64,000 nucleotides of DNA from Ditylenchus dipsaci (taxonomy: Eukaryota > Nematoda > Chromadorea > Rhabditida > Anguinidae). The notes under the pieces were generated by a model. That model made no database searches. It had not been told where the DNA came from and saw only the letters and a program-made list of their open reading frames with translations. Positions within the stretch are counted from its first letter, which is position 1. Each line of letters starts with the position of its first letter. The stretch lies in assembly GCA_004194705.1 (NCBI GenBank), contig SADC01001365.1, positions 124,001 through 188,000 on the forward strand, written 5' to 3'. Made by a program: the position numbers and the translations under genes. Below are positions 20,015-32,021 of the stretch, piece after piece.

Positions 20015-21000
20015 AGGGTATCTACTTTTATGAAAGTCATTTTTCATTGAAAATTGAAAACCTTTTTATAATTTTAAAGTTTCGTCTATGAATGGCAATG
20101 TTGTCGATACGAAAGCTAATTGTCGGTAAGATTTCGGTCGCTTAAAAATTTCGGTTTTGCGATTGATGGACAACTATTGATAGGTAAATAAAAAAAACAC
20201 GATGAAGGCTCCAATAGGCGCCTATGCCCCTTGTATTGACACACCGTATTTCCTCTGATTGCCGCCCGGGGCGCTTATTTTCCGATCGATCTCTAGGGAG
20301 GGGCGGCGATTAGAGGGGGCTGCAATTAGAAGGGGGCGCTTATTTTTCGATCATAAATTTGAAGTAATTTACCACTCCAACAATGAAAGTTTTTATCCTA
20401 TTTTCAAAAACTTCAAAACTTAATATCCGCCTGGATGGTATCCTTGCGATGACGTAAGCAGGCCAGCTGTGATTTATCAAGTTTATTATAATCAACAAAC
20501 CTGGACTGGTCAATAGCAGGGCACCGTACCCAGATTCGTGAGCTAGACTTATTCGTAGCATTCCGATAGGGCGATTTCACCAATATAATTTATTTCGCCA
20601 TTTATTTCAATAATTTATTTCGCCAAAATAACCTAAAATGTCCTTCTTTTGAGCAAATGTTTTCATCTTTAAACGGGGGAAACTTTATATACGCATCGCC
20701 TTAGGTCACAGGTTCGACTAACACTGGCTGCAGACCTTATTTTTTTCTCCTTTTATTTACAAGTTTAGTGTCAAAATATAGCCAAGCTTCTGGGCTTTCA
20801 TTTGAGCTATCATACAGATGACAAGTTGGTATAAAGTTAGAGCTAAATGTAAAAAATCCAATTCGATGAAATCCTCAATAGAACTATACCAGTACTTTTC
20901 GGTGGTATCCTGGAACTGACGTTTTTCCCCAATTTTAATTTACATACTCATTTGCAACCTTACGCTCAAAATGTAGTCCTGCTTCTTGCCGTCATTTTCA
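20015..21000. other. Repeat fragments, no gene
   Basis: 20241-20345 is a Tigger-like end (CCGTATTTCCTCTGATTGCC) without partner. 20670-20830 is a SINE-like unit. The remainder shows nothing recognisable. Confidence 0.5.
20670..20830 (+). repeat. SINE-like repeat with degenerate B box
   Basis: TATATACGCATCGCCTTAGG, then TCACAGGTTCGACTAACACT (B box GGTTCGACTAA, one or two changes from consensus), then TTTACAAGTTTAGTGTCAAA. Aligns with 15545-15720. Confidence 0.5.
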
Positions 21001-21008
21001 GCATACGG

Positions 21009-21163
21009 TGGCAGCCAGACATTTTCTACTATATTAGAATTTGTCGCGCGACATTTTCTATTATTTTTCGGTGAAATTCGAGCGAATTTAACCGAATTTC
21101 ACCGAAAAATAATAGAAAATGTCGCGCGACAAATTCCGCTATAATAGAAAATGTCTGGCTGCC
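21009..21163. mobile_element. 155 bp palindromic MITE, copy 2
   Basis: Perfect 8 bp duplication GCATACGG at 21001-21008 and 21164-21171. Same ends and length as 17871-18025, opposite orientation. Confidence 0.9.
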
Positions 21164-21254
21164 GCATACGGTTGAATAAAATAATGTAAATTGAAATCGC
21201 AAAAAATCTCAGTTCCTAGTACGCATCATTTTGGCTCGTTTCCTCTAATTTTGG

Positions 21255-21450
21255 TGGTCATTTGCCAAAAATCGCAAAATTGAGGCAGTTGATGACAACA
21301 AATCAGTGCTGGAAATGGTTGCAATTGATTGCTCGATGATTTTTGGACCTAACAGTCAAAAAACTTACTGAAAAAGTAAATTAAAACACCCCCAGAGGGA
21401 CTAGAACTTTCGACAAAAGACGATGCGTATATAAAGTTTCCCCTCCCCCC
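21255..21450. repeat. Direct repeat shared with 34620-34805
   Basis: About 185 bp nearly identical to 34620-34805 (GGTCATTTGCCAAAAATCGC through GACGATGCGTATATAA). Its right part, read in reverse, resembles the SINE-like repeat (TATACGCATCGTCTTTTGTC, then AGTTCTAGTCCC in the B-box position). Confidence 0.7.
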
Positions 21451-21529
21451 CCCCCCCCCTTAATTAACAAAAAAAGATTCGTCAAAACATCGGCTTTATC
21501 GCATACGTGCTCAGAATGAATGTTGTAAA

Positions 21530-22872
21530 GTGTCACTTTGCGCAGCCTCTCTCTGGAAAACAATGAAATTGGTCCATGTTTGCATTAATCTTGACTTCTG
21601 CTGAATTCAATGCCAGATAATAAGGCAGTCTGGCTAGAACTAAGCTGTTTGCAAGATTTATTATTTCAGAGGAAAGTTACCAAAGCAGCCGGACACTTTG
21701 CTTTTTTCAAGAGAGTCTGAGCATAGCTCTCGGTTGTGAGAGAAATCATGAGCCCTCTAAATAATCAAATTATTTTTTAAATTGCACAAAAACATCAGTG
21801 CCCACCGTCTAAATTGAGCAATATGCATAGGGATTGGAGTGCCGGAGTTTGCTCATCAATGGGTTCCGAAGGTTGGCAGTCGGACTCCTGAGAAAAATTT
21901 TGGAAGGATATTTTCTTGGGTTTAAATTTTCCATTTTTCACTAAGGAAGCAAGGGACCTGAAAGATTTTTTCTCTATCTGGCAATCTTAAATTGCAGCAC
22001 AAACCATGGATCACCTGAATATCTCAAGGATTTAGTTAGGCTTTTTCATTCTTTAAAATACAGTCAAACCTCGATAATCCGCCACCCCATGGGACCGATA
22101 CGAGGGTGGCGGATTATCGAGGTGGCGGTTTAGCGGGGGTAAACTTTGTTGAGTTTCTCTGACGGCCAACCAAATCGGGCTTATCGAGGGTGGCGGTTTA
22201 TCGAGGGTGGCGGTTTAGCGGAGTGGCGGATTATCGAGGTTTGACTGTACCCCTATAAGCAGGGCTATGAATGAAAAATTTTATAAAGAAGAACATTTGG
22301 GTAAAAATAGGATTTTTGAAGTGAAAGGGTCATTTTATCCAATGCTTGTTGGCATTTTGAAGCGAAAAAAAAAGATTTGTGCTGAATTTTTGAAAATAAA
22401 AAATTTGTGGTGCCAAAAAAGGACAAATCTTTTTAAAAAGGACGATTCGAAGACCTGCCTATAAGGTTCTTGGTATTCGAACTTCTAAAACACAAGCAAA
22501 AGTCAGATGTTCTCCATTCTCACACTCAGAATTTACCTCCTCTTCGTTCCAATTAAGATTGGGTTGTATTGACATCGCTTTGTAGAAGTCAATTTCTGTG
22601 ATATCTGATCGAACACAAATATCAACCTCTTTCGTTTTCGAGAAAAAAGACAGAAAAGCGGACATGCAATCCCTATTTACCATCTTAAAAATCGGGCGAT
22701 TAGAATAGGAGTGTAAGCAACATGAAAAATGTTTTAACATAAATTTGAGGATTTTAGCTTGTTTGTGAACATCAAAATAGAACCTATTTGACTAGCTTAT
22801 TAATCCTACAGCCAATTCGAATAAAAGGTCGCAATTCAATTTTCTCTAATCTTTCCATAATTGCGGTATGTT
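21530..22872 (-). pseudogene. Gene-family copy 3 (unknown family)
   Basis: Minus-strand exons match copy 1 in order: LNCDLLFELAVGLIS-like N-terminus (about 22790-22850, frameshift and stop present), an open run containing MLKHFSCCLHSYSNRPIFK and MVNRDCMSAFLSFFSKTKEV (22459-22740), LVKNGKFKPKKISFQNF and PIDEQTPALQSLCILLNL (about 21800-21970), NRELCSDSLEKSKVSGC (about 21690-21750) and LPYYLALNSAEVKINANMD (about 21560-21640). Protein similarity exceeds what non-coding repeats would keep. The 187 bp MITE 22061-22247 is inserted between exons. It is likely a pseudogene. The parent gene is not in the window. Confidence 0.55.
22061..22247. mobile_element. 187 bp TA-flanked MITE (CAGTCAAACCTCG ends)
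   Basis: TA on both sides. Ends CAGTCAAACCTCGATAATCC and its reverse complement. The interior is a chain of GGTGGCGG(A/T)TTATCGAGG units. Pogo/Tigger-type ends. Confidence 0.8.
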
Positions 22873-22879
22873 ATTTCCC

Positions 22880-23809
22880 TGAAAAAATTGTATTTTCTAT
22901 CAGTTTTATGTATGGTATCACAATAATAGTTTATTCCATAATATTTGCAAAAGAAAATTTGACCCTAGTAGCAAATACCCCCCCCCCAACGATTGTCACC
23001 TTTTTTACTTTAGTAAAAAGTACCCAAATTTATGTCTTAGACCCCGGAAAATGTGCGCAAACTCTTCATTAGTCACAACTTCCGTACGCTGGCCTACCCC
23101 AAGCCTAAGGGCTAAGCCTAAACTTGTTGTTTGCAAGGGTAGTTACAGCAATTTTATAAGGTCGGATTCTTGGGGGGGGGGATGGTATTCGCTACTAGCG
23201 CCGAAAATTTACTCAAAGTTAAGAGGACAGCCAAATCCAAAATTCAGCTTATAAATAAGATAAAACAAATAATAATAATTCTAAGATATAGAATTAGTCA
23301 CAACATAGTACCAACATTTGCTTATCTCTAATGACAAGAACTCACTTATTCAAAAGATACAACAAAAAAGAATGGAAAGCAAATCAAAAGCAGAATTGGT
23401 TACCTGCAACCTACCAAGAATATTCTATTTGCGTTTTAATATGTTCAACCAATGACTAGGATGAGACCGTCCCTGGTGACCAACCTACAAAGCAAAATAT
23501 TCGAAAATTTTTTGAGATAACACGGCGTTTCCATATATTGAAACTTTTTGTCTCACAATACACCGTGAAATACACCATGTGCAAACTCGGCCGCTTCATA
23601 CCCAACAATCACCCCAAATCTTTGAAAGTAAAGTGAGTTCCTCTTGTAAACCCACGTTTCAACCGAAAGAGACCAATAATCGAACAATCGAGAAACCCAG
23701 GACTAACAAAACTGCTTTTATCTAATACAGAATACAATTTTAATAAATAAGGTCAACACAGAGTCATTGCGAGAACAAAGGATGCATTTATAATTTTTTG
23801 TATCACGAT
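22880..23809. other. Intergenic; clathrin 3' flank
   Basis: Holds a C-run (22978-22988), a G-run (23170), a repeat word shared with 16430 (CGCTGGCCTACCC) and the 3' untranslated region of clathrin below 23810. I could not fix a polyadenylation signal. Confidence 0.5.
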
Positions 23810-26800
23810 TTACTGCTGATAATGGAGCTGATTCCCGTAGGCGACACTACGAATTCCTTGGGCGACGGCAGGAGCGTAAGTAGGCGTAACACCAGCACTA
23901 GGGTAGCCAGGCGGAAGCATAGCGGCTGATCCAGGTGTATTGCCATATGTCAACATCAATTGAGGCTCCACTGAAAACAATCAATGTAAAGTAAGCATTA
24001 ACAAATAATTGTCCTACTGTGTTGCTGCTCCTTCACTTCTTCCTTGCGCTCGACTTCAGCTCTTTCCAAACGGTCCAACTGAAAGAATATTCGCATAAAT
24101 ATTTCAGAAATCAAATGGACAAAAACTAACTCTAGATCCAAAGTCACGGACAACTTGCATCATATAGGGCATGGCGTAGTCCGTAATCTTGTGGCGCCAA
24201 GCGAGTTCAAGCACAACATCCGGTCGCAGCAAATCGTAGCATTTGTAGAGGGAAGTGGCAAAGCAATCATGTAGTCCATTTTGCAGGAAGAACTGCAGGA
24301 GATCTTCAACAATTTCTGACTGTCTACTTTCTGAAGCATAATCCATCGCATCCTACAGACAAACATTTTTGAGCACATAAAATGAAATGAAATTCAGTCT
24401 CTTACAGCGTATAGCTTATCTTTCTTGCAGAGTTCAACAGACTGCTTCCACCGATTGTTGCCCTTGTATACTAAAGAAATTCATAATCACCTGGTCAGTA
24501 AATTTCAAAAACTAACAATAAGCAGAAATCCGGCGGAATTCAATCAGCTCGTGATTTTCCAACTGCTGAGCCAAAGCAATATTGTCGAAGTTGTCGTAGG
24601 CATCAATACTGAAAATTATTAATATAAAGGCACCATCCCAATGAAATGAACAAAAAGAAACCTTGCACGGAGAGATTCATAATCTTCATCTTCAATAAAC
24701 AGTTGATTCAAGCATTCATTCAAAGCCTTATTGTTAAGATTTTGCACCTGACGAAGAAACGGTTGCACAAGAGCCAACTCCCCAACTAAAAACATAATTA
24801 AAATCGGGTGTAAACGACTAAGAACAGAAAAAAACCTTTCGTGAAGAAAGCGACAGTTCTGCTCAGATCCAAGCGAGGAGAAAGCACAATGAGAAGGTCG
24901 TTCAACAAAGCCGGCTTGTAGTCAAGATAGAATTGCATAGCCTTGTAGTAAAGTTCAACATTTGCAACCTGCAAAAATTTACTAATTACAATTTAATTCT
25001 CAAGGAAGTAACAAATATTCACCTTTGTGATAATGTCCTTGAAATGCTGTTCACGCCAGGCCTCGGTAGGGTGTTGGATCATTGTGGCTGCAGCATTGTC
25101 ATATTCTTCATATTTGTCGTAGAGGAAGACCAACTCAGACCAAAGATGAGCTTGTTCGGCAGCACGCAATACCTTGAAAAAATTATGTTGTTGTGGTCTC
25201 AGCGTAAAAAAACCTTGCCTTTGGAATGTTAACTCTGGACCAGAACAGTTCAAGATGTTCACGCAGTTTGTTATTCTTATACTTACTGTAGAGAATTGCG
25301 AGCTCGGTGAACATTCCCCTTGATCACGGATAATAGATGTAAATAAAAATACAACAGGAAAGCTTACATATGCGCTCTTTCAAGACCAAGTGCAGCTTCA
25401 AGCAAGAAGATGAGCTCATCGAAATGTCCCCGATTTTGATAATAGTTGATCAATTCTTCCAACTCGTCAGCATGGACTACAATGTGCAAGCCACAGATTT
25501 GAGCCAAACGGAATTCTCGATGGTCCACACATGCAAAGCACACCTTGATTATATAACATCAGTAAAACGTGACGCAAATTTTATCAGTGAGAGAACCTGT
25601 TTCCAAGTCTTTGTTGCATTGGCCTTGCGAGCTGCATCCACGGCTCCTTGAAAATCCCCAAGTTCCACAAGCGTGAAGGCTAGTTTGGCGAAATTGCTGA
25701 TGCTACTGAAGAGGATTTTTGCCGCGTCATACCTAAAATGTTAGAACGGCTCAATAATAAACAGAATTACACGCTTACATCTTTTGCTCGGCACACCTGT
25801 CTCCCACCACTTGAATCTGTGCGTTATTAGGCTCGGTTATGTACTCCTCCAAGTCAGTCAATCTTCCGGTTTTGGCCTGAAAATAAAAGAAAAATAATTA
25901 CATTTAACCACCCTTCCCTGCTTACATATGCAAAGCACAATTCAGTTTCAATAAAGGCTTCACGTGACTTCTTTCTCGCCATTTGCAAGTAGCGCACCAA
26001 ATCTTCCCAATGCTCAGTTTCACTGCATTTCTTGGACACCTCGATAAAAGCGCTTGGGTCGTCGGCCTTGATAAAAGAGTCGACTGCTTCTTTAACCAGA
26101 TTTTCCTTCAGCTGAGCTTTAGCTAGAGATCCCCAAACCGCTGGCTCATTGACCTTTTCAGCAAATTCATAGGCGCGATCAAGATTGCCAACATTGTCAA
26201 TTAAAACCTGAAGCCGTATAATATATATGTATAAATCGATATCTTCAATAGTTGCGTAGGTAATTATACCTTTATGGCAGAAGTATTAACATCAAACTTT
26301 CTGAAAATAGCGAAGGCCTCTTCATATAGGTGATTGGTGGCAGCGATATTGGCAATGTCAGGCGCGTCGTAGTTGTCCAACTTCTGAATGTATTCCATCA
26401 CTCTTGATGAGTCGGCCTTCATGGCAGTCAGTATAAGCAAATTCTGAAGGTTCCGATGTTCACTGAAGGCTGAATTATCAAGCACGATCTTTTCTAGCAG
26501 TTCGATAAGCTCGTTAGGTAAGTCGGCAGCCATGAAAGCTTTCACTGTGATCTGGAACAAAGTTGGATTATTGGGACCACTAAAAGTGGTAAATAGTAGC
26601 CTACGCTGATATCATCCGGGTCTTGGGTCTCTGAAAGGGCTGTTTGAACGACCTGATCGATAAGCTGTCGCCGGTACTGATTTTCTTCAGTCAAAACACT
26701 GCTCCAGAGCGTAAAGTCTCGTCGACGGACCAGATAACGTGCCAAGCTCTTGAAAAGAGAATTCTCATTGCACACCGCGATCAATTCATCGTCACACCTT

Positions 26801-29800
26801 AAAATAAATTAAGGGGTGGTATGAATGCATTCAATCTATCACCTCCCACGCTCGTAAGCAATCAATGCAAAGTGAGGATCACGCTTCTCACAGTATTTCC
26901 CAATAATTTTAGAGTCATAAAATTGATTTTCTCTCAGGAAACGTTCTGGATTGTTGTTCGCATCAATATAGATTTTGGCAAGAGCGTTGTGAGTGGCTTG
27001 ATCTTGAGCACCGTCATGAACACGAGATTCCAACCACGGGGCAAGAAGCTTCAGTCTGGATAATTGAGAAATGAATATATTTGCAACCAAGTCTAACATT
27101 CTTACCGATTACGTTTCTCCACCTCTTCCACCAGCTCGTCAATGTCGAATTTTCCGCGAGTGATCATGATCAACTGTTTTATGGCATCCTCTGCGCAATC
27201 CACATCAAGTAGACCACCGACGACAATAGGCAGACGTTTGGGATTAACCTTGCTGACAAAGACTTCTATAGACTTTTGAAGATTGTTGCGGTACAAGTAG
27301 AGAACAAGATCATGGACCATGTCGTGACGGTCACAGACTATTATCAACGGCAGCTTGAAATTGAAAACAATCAGTAGGCAACTTCTAATTGGATTTTCTT
27401 TTACCTGATCAGCAAGCTTTGCTTCCTTCAAGTAGTTTTTTACACGCTCAGGGTCATAGCAATTAGATTCCCGACAAATGCGCTCCACTTCCTTTATTTG
27501 ACCAGTTCTGGTTGCAGCCTAAAGAAAAGCCTTACGCTATTTAGTTTTGTAGATGGTTTATGTTAGGTCGTGTCGAAAATTAGCGGCGTTTTTCTTCAAA
27601 AGCCATATTTATGGCATTGCGTTTTCACAATAGATTTTTCATCAATTTTCAAAAAGCTCACCACTCATTTTTAGCCAAGATTCTCAGACAAGATTCTCAG
27701 AAAACAAAATGAGTGGTAAACTTTTAATATATTGATAAAAAAAATCTTTGGACGATACGTAATAATGCCATGTTTTGGAGAAAAAGTGACACGTTTTTGT
27801 GAAAAAGTGCCACGTTTTTTCGATTCTAGTCAAGAAGGCGAAAAAGTGCCACGTTTTTGTGAAAATCTGCCACGTGTTCTGACAACAAGGTTTCTTAGAC
27901 AAATCAATGATTTACACCTGAAATTTTGAAGATTACATTAGCTTGCTATCGATATGTCCTAGGAAACAAAGCGACTAATAAAATCAGGCATAACTGTGCA
28001 AAACTAGGGCTAATTTGATAAGAAACCTGGCACTTTTTCACTAAAACGTGGCACTTTTTAACTAAAACGTGGCACTTTTTCGCCTTTTTGACTGAGATCG
28101 ATAAAAAAACTTGGCACTTTTTCACATTAACGTGGCACTTTTTCTAAAACGTGCCATTTTTCCGTTTTATCCAAAATTTTATAAAAACGCAATGCCATAA
28201 ATATGGCTTTTGAAAAACCAATATTTGACACTACCTAATAGAATGATTTACAGCTTCATGATTTCATGAGCTGCGATCTGAGATCTGTATCACTTAGCTA
28301 TTTAACCAGAATCATTGTTACCCCACTTGCAAGTGTTGGGATGAGTTATGTGCATTAGAAAGGATTCACCTGAATGTACTTGAAGTGGACTTCTGGATCC
28401 TGACTGAAGTTCACAATTGAGATTAGGAAGTAGAACTGAAAATGAAAAAGGTCCACATCAATATCTGTCGGGTTAAAAGCTGCTCACCAATCCCTCGTAA
28501 CTTTTGAAAGATTCGAAGAGATCAATAAGAGCCTGAGTGGTCAACTGTTCGTAGTACTTGGAAGCTATTTGCACAACGATTTGAAGATTTTGGCGAAGAT
28601 TCGCTTGCAACATTGCCTAGAAGAAGAGTTAGCAAAAATGAGGCTGTTAACGAGATATTACCTTCAAGCATTCCAGAGAATCCTGCACATTTAGGCGACC
28701 AAAATAATTGACAAGCCACTAAAACCACAATGATAAAACATTCCTCGCTTTGATGAATGACACTCACATCAGCATTGAAATTCTGAGTGTGCACAACGGT
28801 CCGCTTAATGTCATAGAGATCGGTGAAGTGTTCCAGAGCACGCTGCAGCAGACCTGCCTTTTCACAAAGCTGACCAACGGTGGAACGATCATAGTGGGTA
28901 AACATTTTATTTCCGAGTATGGCATCAGCAACTTGGGGCGCAGATTGTAGATTCATCTCGAGCAAGCGAGTCTGCAAATGCCCTTCCGATTCTTTGTCGT
29001 TTTTCAAAGCTTCCAGAAGAAAAGCAGTGCATGGTTGAATGGCTCCTACTTCAACAAAACAATCCACAATTTGATTCATATCGGCCAGAGGCTCCCCATT
29101 AGCATTCCCTTCAGAAACAAGCATTTGCGCAAAAGAGGCAGCATTATCAGGATGGAACGAATAACCTAAATTTTTACAATTAACAACTACAGACACGAGA
29201 AACAGGTCTTACTTGACGCATTTGGAAGAGATAATCTGGCTCAAAGTTAACCTTCTTGGCATATAGAATAATCTTGTCAAACTGGCCCATTTCGGCAAAG
29301 CACTGCACAACCTTGTGTGGAACATTCCCCTTCAAAAATATTAGATGACACGGCAATGAGAAGCAATATCACTATTTACCTCAAATAAACACTTAGAGCG
29401 AGATTCACATCATGCTGTTTTACCAAATCTCCTAATTCCTCACTGCAATCAAGTTTGCCCTCCGCTATCCACTTTTCTACAAGAGGCTTCCTTCCCTGAG
29501 CCAAAACTGGTCGGCACAGCTCAATAGACTCGTACTTGTTTAGCGATCCTTGTTCCAACAAAGCATTGAAGTAAACTAGCAATGGCGAGGAAGCATTAGG
29601 CTGAGGAGGAGCTGACTGAAATTTGCTCAATGTCTGAGGAGTCCGCAGAATATTTTGAGGAGCAGTTGCGGCAACTTTTGCAGCTTCATTGTAATTCCCT
29701 ATAACGATTTATTCCAGCGTTTACTATTACTTAGACCGTGGAAAAATTTACCATTTCCTATTAGCAAATTGAACTTGCGGACAAACAACTCTTCTGCTCC

Positions 29801-31295
29801 AGGCAAATTACAGCGAGCGGCAAGCTTTAGCGCCAAATCTGGATTTTGAAGCTGCTGTGTAACGTATGGAATCACATTACCCTCATCCAAACCAACGCTA
29901 ATGACCTGAGAAAGTTGCATTACCATTAGATTTTTTATGGAGTTCAGTAATACCTGTCCGGATCGGTTTATGCCAATAACTCCATTTGTGCTCAGATGCT
30001 CAGCTGTAAGAAAAATAGTCTCCGTCGAAACGCGCACTGTGTAGATGGACATTCCGGTCTCAACGTCAAAAATGTGAACATATCCATATTTGGTAATCAT
30101 GTAAATGAGTCCATGTTTAGCGGAAGCCTGAAAGTAGATTACATTTATTACGAGGACAAATGCTCCTAAATACTATTTTTACCTGCATGGCAACTGGAAA
30201 ATCACTAGCTGCATCAGGAGGATAGTGAACATCGATAGCCTTCTTTGCGAAAGCAGTATTTCCAGCAGGAACAGCAGAGACTTCAACAATGTGCAGCTAA
30301 AATCCCGATAATATTAACGTCATCGTTTTCAACACAAGATACTACCTTGCCACCAGTAGCGGAACGGAGAGAAAAGCAGAACAAATTGCTTGGATGAGTA
30401 TTTCCTTCCATCTTGAATTGCGTGAAACAGGCAGCGTGACCCTCGATCGGCTGTGAGACCTTTCGCTCCGTGCTGTATAGCTGCATCGCTCCAACAACTC
30501 GATTGTCCTGTAAAATGAAACTTTAGACAGATATCACGGCATAGCAATTAGCAAAGGCTTACCTTAGCTGCTATTCCGAGCAACAACAAAAATTTTCCAT
30601 CAGCATCAGATCGATAATTTATAATTTGAGTGGCAGCAAGTGTGGAATGACGATCGAACATTTTGACAGGCGCAGAATCTCCTAAGAGAAAATGATTTCT
30701 TGACAATAAAAGGGCACAAAAATTATTTTTATGTAGTCTTACCTGTAAGCGACCAATGAAAAACTGAAGTATCCGTGACAATGCCGATGACTTCGGGACT
30801 GATCCACTTCCAAAAGATGATGTTTTCTGTGGCCAAATGAGTTTTAACCTTAGCTTTCTGATCCAAGTCAAATATTTGCAAGGTTTTGCCGGCTGAAATA
30901 ATTGCAATCAAATAAATGTGGAAAGAAAAATCACGAAAGACCCTCACACTTCAAAGCAAGGATCTTCTTGTCCGGATTCATCAAAGCTGAGTCAGCACTG
31001 ATTGGACGTCTCAACAAGTCGGAGGGATTTGCAACATCAACGATGACAACTTGAGCAGATTCGCCAACAGTTTCACGCACGACGATGTTCTTGTCGGATT
31101 CCTAGAACAATATTTTTATTACCGCCACAAGTATTATTAATCAAACCATTGTAACACTGGCAAAGTGGATATTCGTCGGGTGAATTCCGATCTTTTGCAG
31201 CTAAAGAAAACAGTGAGGTTAAGTGAGAAAAATTTTCAACTTCCAAAACTTACAGAAAATAATTCCTGTAAACGAATAGGAATCAAAGCCGTCAT
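23810..31295 (-). CDS. chc-1 (CLTC orthologue): Clathrin heavy chain (33 exons)
   Basis: Forms the triskelion leg of clathrin coats for endocytosis and Golgi/endosome sorting. Exons (minus, 5' to 3'): 31254-31295, 31147-31200, 30948-31101, 30743-30892, 30563-30681, 30346-30507, 30183-30296, 29954-30127, 29752-29905, 29380-29698, 29213-29329, 28768-29165, 28662-28718, 28488-28616, 28370-28435, 27405-27518, 27106-27353, 26843-27055, 26605-26797, 26270-26551, 25926-26207, 25779-25876, 25597-25732, 25368-25543, 25219-25318, 25023-25172, 24836-24968, 24662-24785, 24517-24608, 24406-24470, 24131-24352, 24018-24078, 23810-23970. The protein starts [14 protein letters not shown] and ends YGNQLHYQQ. 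The N-terminal beta-propeller (exons 1-8) and heavy-chain repeats (e.g. [32 protein letters not shown]) are present. Length is about 1686 residues, normal for the family. Exon 25 uses a GC donor. The junctions around exon 11 (29213-29329) are each one base out of frame. Confidence 0.97.
27566..28235. mobile_element. TA-flanked fold-back MITE inside clathrin intron 15
   Basis: TA at 27564-27565 and 28236-28237. Left end GGTCGTGTCGAAAATTAG; right end in reverse GGTAGTGTCAAATATTGG. The arms share CAAAAGCCATATTTATGGCA. The interior repeats AAAGTGCCACGTTTT in both orientations. It makes this intron (27519-28369) about 850 bases against 50-60 for most others. Confidence 0.8.
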
Positions 31296-31324
31296 TTTGA
31301 GTTTTCCTAGTGTATCACAACGTC

Positions 31325-31345
31325 GAATATAGTCTGAAATAAAAC
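31325..31345 (-). promoter_or_regulatory. Splice acceptor 38 bases upstream of clathrin ATG
   Basis: On the minus strand GTTTTATTTCAG ends at 31334 and is followed by 38 untranslated bases before the ATG at 31295. This marks either a 5' UTR intron or, if the organism is a nematode, a spliced-leader trans-splice site. No donor exon was identified. Confidence 0.5.
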
Positions 31346-32021
31346 AAAATTAGACAGACTCGGAAGATCACGTTTACGGAGTAAATAGATCAAGTTCACG
31401 AATATAAAATGACAGAGTGGTGAGAGTTGGACCTAGGGTTGAACGATAAAAGATATCTCCCGAAATTCTCTAAAAATTGCACGTTCAACGTAACACTTTC
31501 AACGCTCGATTTGTCTAAAGCCAATATTTGCCTATACCCAAATATTCTTAGAAAATCTCTGAAAAATTTCCGAACTTTTAGAAGATCTCTGATGAAAATT
31601 TCGGCGCTACTGTAATATAGTATAGTATAATATAGTAGCTTTTTTTTTGGGGGGGGGATTGGGGACGGAGGGTGTATATGACAATAGCGTCAAAATTTCT
31701 AGACCACCACCGATTTATAAACCTTCTAGAAAGTGTTGTACGCTGAGGTACGAGCACTCGTACCTAAGCTCGTACATGCACTATGAATATCGATATACCG
31801 TATTTCCTCTTATAAGCGCCCCGGGGCGCTTATTTTTCATTCTAGTTCATTTCACATGCATTTTTTTCACATATTTTGTTTTCCTATTTCACATGTTTTT
31901 ACACCGTTTTGTAGCTGAGATTCTCCTCTATCAATTGAGTGGTCAAACACCCTGATTAAAAATGATTTTTGAGAAAATCACTGCAAACTCACACTAAAAA
32001 CCGTGGTTTTTTAGCTAGGTG
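31346..32021. other. Clathrin 5' flank and repeat arm
   Basis: 31797-31840 is a Tigger-like end (CCGTATTTCCTCTTATAAGC). 31845-32013 is an arm that pairs with 32812-32983 (TTTTCACATATTTTGTTTTC). The stretch 31346-31640 has no features I recognise and may include the clathrin promoter. Confidence 0.5.
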
